Shown here: piece by piece, positions 12,401 through 24,400 of the stretch
How the letters are laid out: each line of letters starts with the position of its first letter
Numbering within the stretch: position 1 is the first letter of the stretch
Notes under the pieces: generated by a model
What the model saw: only the letters and a program-made list of their open reading frames with translations
Databases searched by the model: none
What the model was told of the DNA's origin: nothing
Program-made: the position numbers and the translations under genes
Source: Seriola aureovittata
Taxonomy: Eukaryota > Chordata > Actinopteri > Carangiformes > Carangidae
DNA: 64,000 bases
Reading direction: 5' to 3'
NCBI RefSeq assembly: GCF_021018895.1
Contig: NC_079366.1
Span: 24,041,896-24,105,895, forward strand

Positions 12401-15400
12401 TAACTAATGGGGTTTTTTTTAATTTATGTAATAACACTTGTAAAAGATTCATTCTCTTGTTCTGCTCCACTTGGAGCTGAAAATGTCTATTTCTGAAGAG
12501 GCGAACAACTAAACATCAAGCAACTTGAAGGGAAATAACACGGCTGAGATGGAGCTACAAAGAATTGAGAGGAGTCACAGAGATACATTTACCTTCCTAA
12601 CTGGTTACTGTAGTCTTTGTAGACATGACTGCGTTATTAATATGTTTTTTTTTGCAGACTTGTTTCTATCAGAGACAGTGGGCATTAAAAAGCAAAGGTT
12701 CCCAGTGCCACATCCTCCAGGGACTGTACTGTACTGGCTGTTCACTCTGCGGGGTGAATGACAAAGCAGACAGCAGAGATAATTACTGTGTAGAGGGAGT
12801 GCAGCAATAATAGACATGAGGTATCTGAGAGAAGGACAGGATAATGGAGAATGCGTTCTAGATGAGGCAGAACAGTAAAAAGAAAAGCTTTTTGTAAAGG
12901 TTTCACAGATGTTTAATGTGATGACTGCAGAGAGTGCTCTCAGGGCAATAATGCATGAGTCAGCCCCTGATAGACAGAGGCAATAAAAGGAGAAAGCTGT
13001 AGGAAGTAGAAGTGAACCCACGCTGGCTAATCTGCCGTCTGAGATTTCTTATGTTGTCGTCTTTTCTCCGCTCTCCAAGGTAAGAAATGGCAACCGACAA
13101 ACCAACCTTTATGGTGGTGTCCATTTGGGCAATTATGAGCCATAGGAATCAAGAGACAATCAGTTTTCTTTAGCTTCTTCTTTTTTCTGTGTGTGTATAC
13201 ACAGCAGTTGTGTGACTGGCAGTCTATGCTGCAGGCCTCACTTTTCTTTTTTTGTTTTTACTGGATGACTCATTTCTCTCAAAGCTAAATTCCCTTTTTA
13301 GCAAGAGAGATGTAACACTAAAACACCTACATAACATCTCCTGGCAGTGTTTCATTTGGCATGAAAAATTCTGTCTCCATGTGGGGACGGGGGTTAGAAA
13401 GAGCAGACAGAGTAGTGAAACACTGCATCATCTCTCCAGTTAAAATAAGAGTAAGAATAAACTCTCGTCTGTAGTGCACGCCGAAGTGTGCAAATGGAAA
13501 CAAATAGAGAAAGCTGTGCTTGTCGAAGTTTAAACAAGAAATGAGTAGATGATTAACTTGCTGCACAGCAGTAACCACTGTTTTGGCTTACCTGCCTGTT
13601 TCACTGGATGTAAATACCTATAATTTATTGCTGGTTGATTTGATATGAAAATTGCTCTCTCTGTGATACAAAGAAAGAGCTGAGTGTTGGAATCCCTCAC
13701 GTGACATTAGCAGAGATGAACTTCTGCTTCCTTAAGGCAGTTTGTCTATAGTTTACTGCATGGCATTTTTTCAGCCTTGGATGCCTTATCATACCAGTTC
13801 TTAACTCCAAAAGAAATATTTGTACGTCTGCCCTTATGAGACACGATGTGGATTTAAGAAAAAAAAAAAAAAAAAAAAAAAATTCCTATTTCGAAATATG
13901 ACCTGCTAACTGACAGTTTAGTGGTTTTTCATGCTGTCCTTGCTTGATGTTTTACCTGTTCTCTAAGTGACAGAAGTACACAACAGATCAAAAAACATAG
14001 TATGTTAAGTCTGATAATGTTCTTCATGTTATGATTAAGAAAATATGTCACACTGCAGCAGTGTGAGGCCGTCGGATCAGTCGGCTGGCTCACTGTGATA
14101 CAATCCTGCTCCAACCAATGTACAAGTGAAACCTAACCTCATGTGAATAACCTCGAATGTTTTCTCCTAGCACTTCTATGAGATGTGCCCCTTCTTCCTC
14201 TTCTTAAATATAATGAGCTCTCCTCATAAAAAAAATTATATTTTCGCTTCCACTCTGAAATACAGTGTTTAGTGTGCCATCCACTGAGCCTGCACAGAGG
14301 TGTGGGTAATAAGGTTTAGTGTTGAATATGTAATGTTCAAAGTAGCATGTCACCTGTGCTAGGCAGCAGTAATTGGATTCTGTCCTGGAATCAGCGGCCT
14401 TGTCATTTTTTTATGCATGTGAAATTAATGAATATCAATTCAAAAGAGCCAAGGCGTATAAATTGTGTGTCTCTTCAGTCCAAGAGTGGCAAATGACTGT
14501 GCATATTAGATTATTTGGCATATGCAAGTTTAATTATTTTATGATAATATAGCACTATTGTACACTGCCTAATACAGACTCTAGTTTGCGTTTCTAAAGT
14601 TTTCAAATTAGCATCCAACCAAAAATTTCTCATTAGTATTTGTCAGTAGTAAATGGGTTTTGCATCATCACTTTTGTCCCCATTAGCCGGTCTAAATCTT
14701 CATTCTGATTCATCCTGTGCTCATCTCCCTGTGCCACCTTTGCCCATTCCTAACCATGAGGTCCATGTCTCTCTTTGTGTGTGTGACTTCTTTCCACACT
14801 TGCTGTCCTCTGTCTTTTCTTCTGTCTCCTCTCTCTGTCACTGTCGTGCTTTCCCAGACCTATGATGACATAGATTTAGAGAACGAGCCTTGGTATAAGT
14901 TCTTTTCCGAGCTGGAGTTTGGGCGGCCGGTAAGTCAGGGCCATAGCTACTCCCTCAACCCACAATCCTGCCATAGGCATACACCCACTTCGTCCACCCC
15001 ACCCAGGATTTTTTTATGATATGTCTCCACCAATAGACTGGGTGGGGTTAGTTGTTTGGGCATGTGGTACTTGTTGGGTGCTGTGACCCCCTCCCCCTTC
15101 CCCCACCCTTGTGACAGGCTGTGTTATGTCATTGCGTTGCTGGGTTTTTTGGTCTGGTGGCTAGCAGGCACTGAAAAGTTCACACGCAAACCTGGACATT
15201 TATTTAAGTTGGTTCATTGCATCGATTTTTGCCCCCAAATTAGCAGGGAAATAGGTTAAAAAGCTGCGTGCTCCAGATGCTTTAAATGACCTGATTTTTG
15301 GCTGGTAGAACTGCACTGACCAATCAGTCAACATTAATAAATAAGCAGTAGATGAGTTTCCTATTGATGAATATTATCCTTTTGTTCTGATTAACAATCT

Positions 15401-18400
15401 AAGTCTGTGCAGTTTATTCAGCATCATTTGCACATGCTAATCTGTGTATCAATTAATCAGATTTTTATTTAGTCTGTCATTCATGTGATCATTTCCTGCT
15501 AGTATTTTGTTCATCTTCATATTCGGAAGTATGGGGGAATGCTCTGTATATCTACAAGCTGAATGGCTTTAGTGCCCTCTGCTGGATGTGAGTGGTAATA
15601 ACGGCCTGGTGGCTCAGGGCAGGGATTGCCTCTAGCCGCAGATCTGGGATCAAATTACCCCAACCTGGCTGATTTACAAAGTGTCATGAGGACATGCCTC
15701 TGTCCATGCCAGAGCATGACGCAAGGTGATGACTGGGCTTATTCGAAATGTTCAGGTGCAAATGTCACATGTGGAGCTGGCATGACTTTGTGTCTTCCAG
15801 AGTCATGTTGGGCTGTGTGTTGAGATTTCTACCTGCAATATTCTGAATGTTTCACAGCACTGAATAAGCCTTTAGAGTGTAGATGGATTCCCTCCATGCA
15901 CTGCCTGGTCCAGCAGGGACAGAATCTCACAGTATGTTCCGTGTTTGAGTGTTTATTGAGGTGACAAGTCACACGTTTTGACCGACTGAGTGAATAATAG
16001 TAGTTCATCTGCACTAGTAAACCAGCACTAAATCACAGCATTTGAGAGTGCAATTCATTGCACTCTCAAATAAACACAACACTACAGCTTGTGCTTCACT
16101 GGGCTTTCTGCTTTACAGCTTGCTGTCACACTCTGCATGTGTGTGTGGTACACGGGCACATTTCTGTGTGTGTGTTTATTTGTGTGTGGTATAAAGGGTG
16201 ATGTAGTAGGCCTTATTTATTTTGGCATCCTTACACTGTAGTATAATGTTGAACATTTGAGATTAGTGTAGAAATAAAGCACTGACAGAAGGTGTTAGAA
16301 TGTGCATATGAACGGGTGTGTTGATGTGCAGGTGTGTGCTTGTGTTTGTAAGTGAAAGCGTGTTGGTGCGTATAGATTGTGTGCACATGTGTGCATTGTA
16401 CCTGCAAATCACATGTGCAACCTTTGTGAACTGGTCCATCTCTGGTTACTCAGATTCTCTAACGGGTGTCACTCTCTCCACATGTTTCTTGTTTTGTTTT
16501 TTTTGGTTTCTCCCCATGATGTCACCACTGCTTCTCCTCCTTCACCTCATCTTCACCTTCCTCCTATTCCTCCTCCTCTCCTCCTCCTCTTCCTGCTCAC
16601 TGCTGCTGCTTGGGGCTCAAGCCTCCTAAAAAACGGCTGGATTATAATCCAGACATCTCCGCTCGCCAGCGCATTGAGGTAATCTCACATTCATGAGTGT
16701 TACAATCGTTTTTTTAATCTCACAATTTCTAACCAAAGATAGGAATCAAAATTTATATTGTTCAGCAAAATGTAACATATTATTGCTTAAAGTGAGTGTC
16801 CAGCCATCCACTGCAAGATGAGTGTGTTGTTGTTTTGTGAAGGCTGTTGAACATGTAGCTTTGAAATGCTATCCATGTTTTTTGCTTGGACTTGTATGGA
16901 GACCTGCTCGTTAAACTGTACAGAAAGAAAATATTATGGTCTAGATTTTTATTAGCTCAAAACATAATGTACTGGAAATCTTTTTCTGTTGTAACGTTTT
17001 CAACGCTACTGTGTGATTTGATGGTTAGCATTTCCTCCGGCAGACCTTTGCCTTTAAAGGGCATCGAACATTCTTTACCACTAAGAGTCATTCCAGCTGA
17101 TCCACGCCAGGTTTTGCAGGGCAACATTTGCCCCCTGAGCTCCGCTCATAATATCATTTGCTGTATCACCTTTACCATCATCCTCCAGAGCAGCCAGAGA
17201 GAGAGCAGAAATTTATCTTCAGCGTTTACACCGGTAGGCCTCTTCGCAGTCAGGTGTGCCATGTGGAACCAGCATCCATCGCACCTTACGCTGGGGGAGT
17301 GTTTTGAGTGTAGCACAGCAACAACCGCATGCAGGCTGTGCATTGTGAGCTGCTCTGCCTCGAGTCTTTGTTCTTGCGGAGCTCACTTTTCTCTTTTGTT
17401 GTCTGCCCTATTTCAGACATCCCTACACATCGCTCCTGCTGACAAGGCTCCGGAGAGACCTGCGAGGTAACCTCTGTTTCTTTTATTTTCCTCTGCATCA
17501 CCCTCATCCCCCTCCCCCACCCTCTCCACAGCAGTGGCCCTTGTTGTGATTCAGCACAGAATCAAAACTGTGCGCTTTCTTGCCCCGTCTCTGGTGCAAA
17601 TAGCCTCTGTGGCTGCTATTAGTGATGGTTTGCAAGGATTAGTGTTAGTCTTTATTTGCTTTTGTCACTAAAGGCAGGGTACTTTGCAACTCCCTCTCTC
17701 TGAGCCAGAATAAATTAACCCAGCACATCTATTGATTCTGCCCTTCACCTCCTATCCTTCCCTCAACCCCCCCTCCTCCTCTCATCCTGCTCCCTTTCAT
17801 CAATGGCCTGCTTATTCAGTCGCATTTTCCTCGGTGAAAAGAAAGGGCAGAAATGGGATGTGATGAATAGGCCATTTAATTCATGGAAGTGACATTCAGC
17901 CTGTTTGTTCTGAATAGAAAACCCACTGTTTTTTTGACATTTTGAATAAGAAAAGTTGCGGTAACTCTGGTGTCTCCCTTTGGGAATTCTGTCCAAAAAT
18001 CATCTAGTGATATATTTAGTTACTTGGACAATCCTTTGCTCCCTTCCATAGAAGATGGTTGCCAGTATAGCCTCGCGAACGCAAGGTCGGGCTTTCCGGA
18101 CATGGTTATAAAATCAGGATTTTAGCAATTCAGAGCAGGAGCTTGGAAATGGCTGGGAAATGACTGCTAGTTAACATGTAGTCTAAATTGGATATGTTTC
18201 AGGCACTATTTCCTAACTAAACATAGAAAACCCTGTAAATGAGAACAGCTTTACTGGGAATTTGGCTGAATTAAAATACTGTATGTGCGAGCACAGAGAG
18301 GAGGAGAGAAGCAAACAGATACAGGGCCACAAACACTGACAGAGTGAATATACAATGCAGTCTAGCATATGCTAGGTTTTGTCCTAGTCTTGTCATACTC

Positions 18401-21400
18401 GTCTGTACTGGGTTTGTAAGTCCTGATGACACAGGAAATACAGTAAATACAATGTACCCGCATGACATTTATGGTGCCTGAATTCCATGGGTCTATTGCA
18501 AACTGCATTCACCAGTGTATGCTGTTCTGAAAGCACTTCTGTTAATGTCTGACTGCGTTACAGTGCTGCCAGCGACTACAGGAAGAGAAGGAAGTCAGAG
18601 CCATCAAGTTCCCAAGTGAATGCTCAGTCTCAGAGCAGAGCTGCCACTTCCCCTAAACCAGTGGATGCCTACAGACCCAGCAGCAGCCTAAAGAAACCTG
18701 TCGTTCGTTCCTCACCTTCCTCACCCTCCAGAGCCAAAGGTAGACACACATACAAACACTCACTTGATGTTTTTTCTCTATATTTTTCTCTTTTCCCTTG
18801 TTTTCCCCAGACTGTCATATATGTATGTGAACTACGCTTACCATGTTGCCAGAAAATGAAAGATTTGTTGTCATTTGTTGTGTTTTTCATGCTATAATGT
18901 CTGTCTGGTGTGGCCATAAGTTTCCTTGAATGGTGTTGGTGGAAGTCTGAAGAAAAAAAAAACATCAAATCATCTTTTTTCCCCACTGTATTTTCTCTTC
19001 TTATTCTTCTCCCTCTCCCCAGCTCCTCCATCTCTTTTGCTGGGTATTATTGCTTAATGTGCTTTCCTCCTTCTCTTTCACCACGCTGCTTTCTATCGGA
19101 CATCTGAAAGGTGGGGACGCATGCAACATGTATTCAAACAGTTTGACCTCCCCGGGTCCTTATCAGCGCCCCTATCTGCCCCCTGTCCCCTCTGACCCTG
19201 ACCATTGCGATCAGGACGCCAGCCAGGAAGGCAGCTCCTCCTCCAAGCAGTCTGTCTGTTGTAAGAACAGTTGGCAGACAAAACGCCAAGATGCTGAGAG
19301 ATGGAGCAGTGTGGAGGAGGTGCCACGCTCCCCTGTCAAGCTGAAGTCACGCAGCTGTGATGACTTACTCAATGATGGGCATTCTGGCTCAGGTGCGCGC
19401 AACGCCACCCGCTCAGAAAGTGCCGGGTCACTGGTGTGTGATGGGAATCCCTCAGGTTCAGCTGGATCCTCTTCCACTCGCTCATTGCCACGACCCCACC
19501 GGCGACGGGCACACGACTCACCGGGCTTTCTCCAGCTCTATCGTAAAATGCACCAGATTGACAGAGCTCAGCTCATCCCATCTGAAGTCATCCGCTCGGT
19601 CCGTGCACGCATCCTGGAGCTGGAGCGCCAGCCTCACCTGCATCGCCATCGCCTCTCTCCGTGGACACCCTCTTGGGGCATGGAGGTGCCACGCGATATG
19701 GTGCCAAACCGCATTTCTGAATATGAGCGCCTTATTCAGAAGTCCAAATCCATGCCCAACTTGGGTGATAGTGAGGTCCCCTCAGGCACTACCACACCAG
19801 GCGGCTCATCGTCTCGAGCCAGCAGTGGTGGTGGGGGCACACCCTGTTTTCCAAAGCGGCGTTTTTCCATAGAATCTTTATTAGAGGAAGACAACAACGG
19901 CAACAGTGGAGCAGTACCTCACACCATGGATCACTTGCATCGACCTCGTAGCCCGCCTGAGGGCCAGCCTCGTGGACCAGAGCGTGGGCGGTCCTTTCCT
20001 GCTCCTCCTGTCCCTCAAGGCCCGCAAGCCAACCCAGACTACTCTGACAGCGAACAAGACGCTGTTGCTTCAGACCTCAGTGACTTCATCCAGGTGGAGG
20101 GCTCCTCGTTTTGCAGTGAGAGTGACTTTGACCATTGCTCACTAACCTCCTCTGAGAGCTTGTACGGCTCTTCCACCCTCCACCACCACCACCTCCGTCA
20201 TCACCACCATCACCACCACCACCACCACCCTGGTCACCAAAATCTAGGCCAGAGCCAGGGCTACCAACACCGGCACCTCATCAGCACCTGCAAAGGCCGC
20301 TGCCCGGCCTCTTATACTCGTTTCACGACCATGCTTCGCCATGAGAGAGAGCGAGCACGGCAGGAGCACCAGAGACCTTCACAGCAGAGCAGTAACGGTA
20401 ATTCCCAAATCCAGAGCTCACAGTCCCAGCAAGCGATGTCCAAGCTGGCCTTCCTGGTCAGCCCAGTGCCTTTCCGCAGGAAAAAGGGCTCACCACCTAC
20501 CTCTAGAAGAATCAGTGGTGGCGGAGGTCGAGGTAGCAGACCTAAGTCCAAACAGGCCATTTATGAAGCACTAGATGCAGCCTTGAGAGACATATATGAG
20601 CACATTCAAGCAGAGAGAGGCCACAGAGGCACTAGGGCACCTGATGATAGCATCCTGAGGAGAATACTGGCCGAACTGCTGCCTAACGTGCCTGAGCGAA
20701 GCTCCTCATTGCGGGGGAGGAGGGGGTGCTGGCACGGGGGTCACTCCTCTGCATCTTTGTACCCAGATGGAAGCCCCACCGGGTTCGCCTCATACAGAGA
20801 GGATCCCTCCACACCACGGTTACAGTCACCACAGCTACAGTCACCAGTCAGTGCCTGTTACGGACGCCACTCGGACACCTCAAACAATAACGAATATGGA
20901 GAGGAGCAGGGCAATGGAAATGGTCTCTGTTATTCAGGTGGAGATGGTACACATATCACACCTATCATCACATATCACACCTTAAGTATGTGCATGTACA
21001 CTTTGTCATGTAGCCAGTCATACCTACACATAGTTTTTTTTCTATACAAACATACATGCATACTGTACATACATAATCAAAATATGCATCCACATACATT
21101 TAATGTCTCCATCAGTATTGCCTGCACTTGCCCTATTCCCCTTGTTGTTCAGTCAATACACCCATTACTGTGCCTTTTTATATATTCATATGGCCTTCAG
21201 TGAGACGTGGTTACCATAAATTCTCAAGTAGAACTTGATTCTTCCATTCAGTGCAAAGTTAATGTCCTGCTGATGTTTCACATCAGTGGTCTGCCAGGAA
21301 AATGGCAAGATTATGTCATTTGAGTTGCTGGAAGGCTTTTAAATTGAAGCCTGTTCGGGAAATGTTGAGTTTGAGTGACAGTACCTTAATGCTGAATGAA

Positions 21401-24400
21401 ACAATGGCAAAATACGAACAATTAATTAAATGTACTTATAAAACAGCAGCGACCTGGTTTTCTGTGCAATTTAAGTAAATTAATATTTGAGAATTTACAG
21501 CATACTACTCTGGGTGGAGTATATAAATGTGAATATTCCTCTGTTTTTAATTTGAGTTTTGTTCTGGCTGTATTATTTGTCTGTTTTGCAGGTTGATTCC
21601 TGGAGCCATCTTCTTGTCCCACAACCATTTTCTTTACCTCAAGCCATTTGCTTTTATGTTTGTAAATGGTTTAATCATAATTCTTTTGGGCTGTATTCTC
21701 CTTGTTTCATTTTGAAGGACTGCATGTGTGTCTTTGTGTCGTATTGTGGGATAAGTCCACTTATTTTGTTTTTCCTATGAAATGGAAATAAAACACTTTC
21801 ATTCCCTCATTTACCTGTTGGAATGGCATCATCACTGTACCATTCAGTACCTTCCCAAAGCACATGTATCGTGAGCATGCACATGGCATGATTGTAATTA
21901 CTATGGTAACTCCTCTTACCTTTGTCATGTGTCTCTACCAATCACAGACCAGGATGTCTCAAGGAGTTATTCCACCATGGATGGACGCCACACACCCCAG
22001 AGTAGAAGACCTACTCCTGACAGAGAGGTACAACTGCAGTTCAGACAGCATCAGCAGGAGCTGGATAAATATGTAGCTAACACCAGACTTTTTTTTTTTA
22101 ACATATTAGAGTCCACTTACACTTGAATAAGGTGTAAATGAATGATGATTGTTTGGCTCCATAATAATATTTCAGATTAATGCTCAATAAGCTAATATTT
22201 TTTTGTCTTCAGTTTTACAGTACCACAGCACAATCAAATTCATTCTCATAAACATTAAGAAGCTTTATGTCATGTTATACCTGGTAATGCTTGCCGGCTT
22301 TTTTTTCTCTCACTCTCATCTCCTAGGTCTCCCATAAACAGATGACACAACTTATTCTGTTCTCTCTCCTCCATCAGAAACAGCCCGCGAGAGCCATTTA
22401 TGATTTTAAGGCACAAACAGCTAAGTGAGTAGAGGAAATACTCAGCGCACGCACAACGAAGGACAACTTTTCTGCATGAATGTCTAACAGCACATCAACA
22501 CATCTCGACTCACTGCTTTAAATGTTATTGTCTCAGATTGTTAAGCATTTCTTGCTTAAAGTTTCTTTTGTTGCTAAGACAGCTTTATTGTCATTGATCT
22601 TACAGCTACACTTGGATGGCTTTAACTGATTTATTTTTTAGTTTTTAAATGTGTGCATGAGTTGAGCTGATTTCTGCTGTGCTGCATCTCACTCTGTTGT
22701 TGTTTAGAGGCTGACATTCTGTAGCTGATGCTGTTTTTAATGAGCTCTGCTTGTGTCTTGTTTAGTTCACATCTTCCTTATGCCCATGCAGTAGATCAGA
22801 GATGCATGCAAAGATACTTTAATGATATGACTGTGTCACAGGGAGCTGACATTTAAAAAAGGTGATGCAGTGAATATCATCAGGCAGATAGACAACAACT
22901 GGTATGAAGGAGAGCACCGTGGACGGGTGGGGATATTCCCCATATCGTATGTAGAGGTAAATGTACAACTGATGCATGAATCTGTATGTTGGTCCTGTAT
23001 ATGTGTGAGTGCACCATTTTTCTGTTTGTATCTAAATGTATTGAATACACTCATTCGTTTACACCATGTTCACGCACACACAGAAGATGCCGTCCACAGA
23101 GAAGCAGCAGCCGATCCGTCCTCCTCCGCCAGCACACGTCAGAGAGATCGGAGAGGCAGTGGCACGCTACAACTTCAATGCTGACACCAATGTGGAGTTG
23201 TCTCTCAGAAAGGTATTGTTTGTGCATATGCGTAAACGGCAGCATGCAACATGACTTTACGCATGCTGGAAATACCTAATTATAGGGTAAAAATCTTGTC
23301 TACAATTTTGGTATTTAGAGGTTGTATAAACTGTTTTCTGAGGTTATAGATGAGCGTGTAGTCTCTCAATCGAACATGAAACATGAATAAAACATGAAAA
23401 CCAGGAATTATACGGTTTCCGCCGTAGGATGTTTTTATATTTGCAGTATTTTGGATAGAGGTATTACTGTGGACCTCAGTTTGTTACAACAGTGCTGTAT
23501 CTAGAGCTGAAATGGTTGATTAATTAATCAATTGAGAGAAAATTAATTGGAAACAGATTTGATAATTTATTCATTGTTGAAGTTATTTTTAAGCGAGTGG
23601 TTTGAGATTCTCAAATGGGAATTGTTGCTGGTTTTGGTCTTAGTCTTCTATAATGGATAATTGGATGTCTTTGGATTTTGGACTGTGGAACAAAATAAAC
23701 AATTTAAAGATGCCTTGGATAAATGAAATTAATCGATTATGATAGTCATTATTGTTAGTTGCTGTCATAACTCTGTTTGAAAAGCATGTGTATGCGTGTG
23801 TGTGTGTGTTGTGTGTAGGGAGAGAGAGTGATTTTGATAAGACAGGTGGATCAGAACTGGTACGAGGGGAAGATCCCAGACACAACCAAACAGGGCATCT
23901 TTCCTGTGTCCTACGTTGACATCGTCAAGCGCTCCCCGTCCAAGAGCTCCGCCCACCACATAGACCCACATGGTCACCCTGGCAACAGGACACCAAGCAG
24001 CACACCCATAAAGGTAGGGCAATCACTACAATGTGATAACAGCACAATACAATATAATAAACTAATATATATAACTCTAACTAAAAAGAATTACAGATTT
24101 CTAATTAGCAATTTGTTTTAAATTTAAAACAAGAAAAACACTAGAAAACACAAGAAATAAGTTTAGGTTATTTTGTATATTGAATAGGAGTGTCTGTAAC
24201 CAAAAGTATAAATCAAACAAACGTTTTTTCATCCTCAAAAAGTAAATTGTGTTTTTAAAAAAAAAAGTCAAGGAAAATTATTTATGTGTATTAAGTAAAA
24301 AAGTAAATGCATCATCTGCATAAAGGAGTAAAAACAGTATTAATAGTCTGTCAAACACACACACACACAAAACACACACTGTACCTCTCTGTGAAAGTTT

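Larger units (their letters stand above)
14930..16621. other. sorbs2 intron with CTCF motif and hairpin
   Basis: About 1.7 kb. No exon was seen. It contains a consensus CTCF motif (15573-15585) and a perfect inverted repeat (16041-16070), both listed separately. Confidence 0.6.

Noticed and set aside
20938..21203. Continuation of the e16 open frame past 20937
   Set aside because: Similarity ends at the GTGGAG donor and the phase of e17 fits splicing there; the tail is readthrough.
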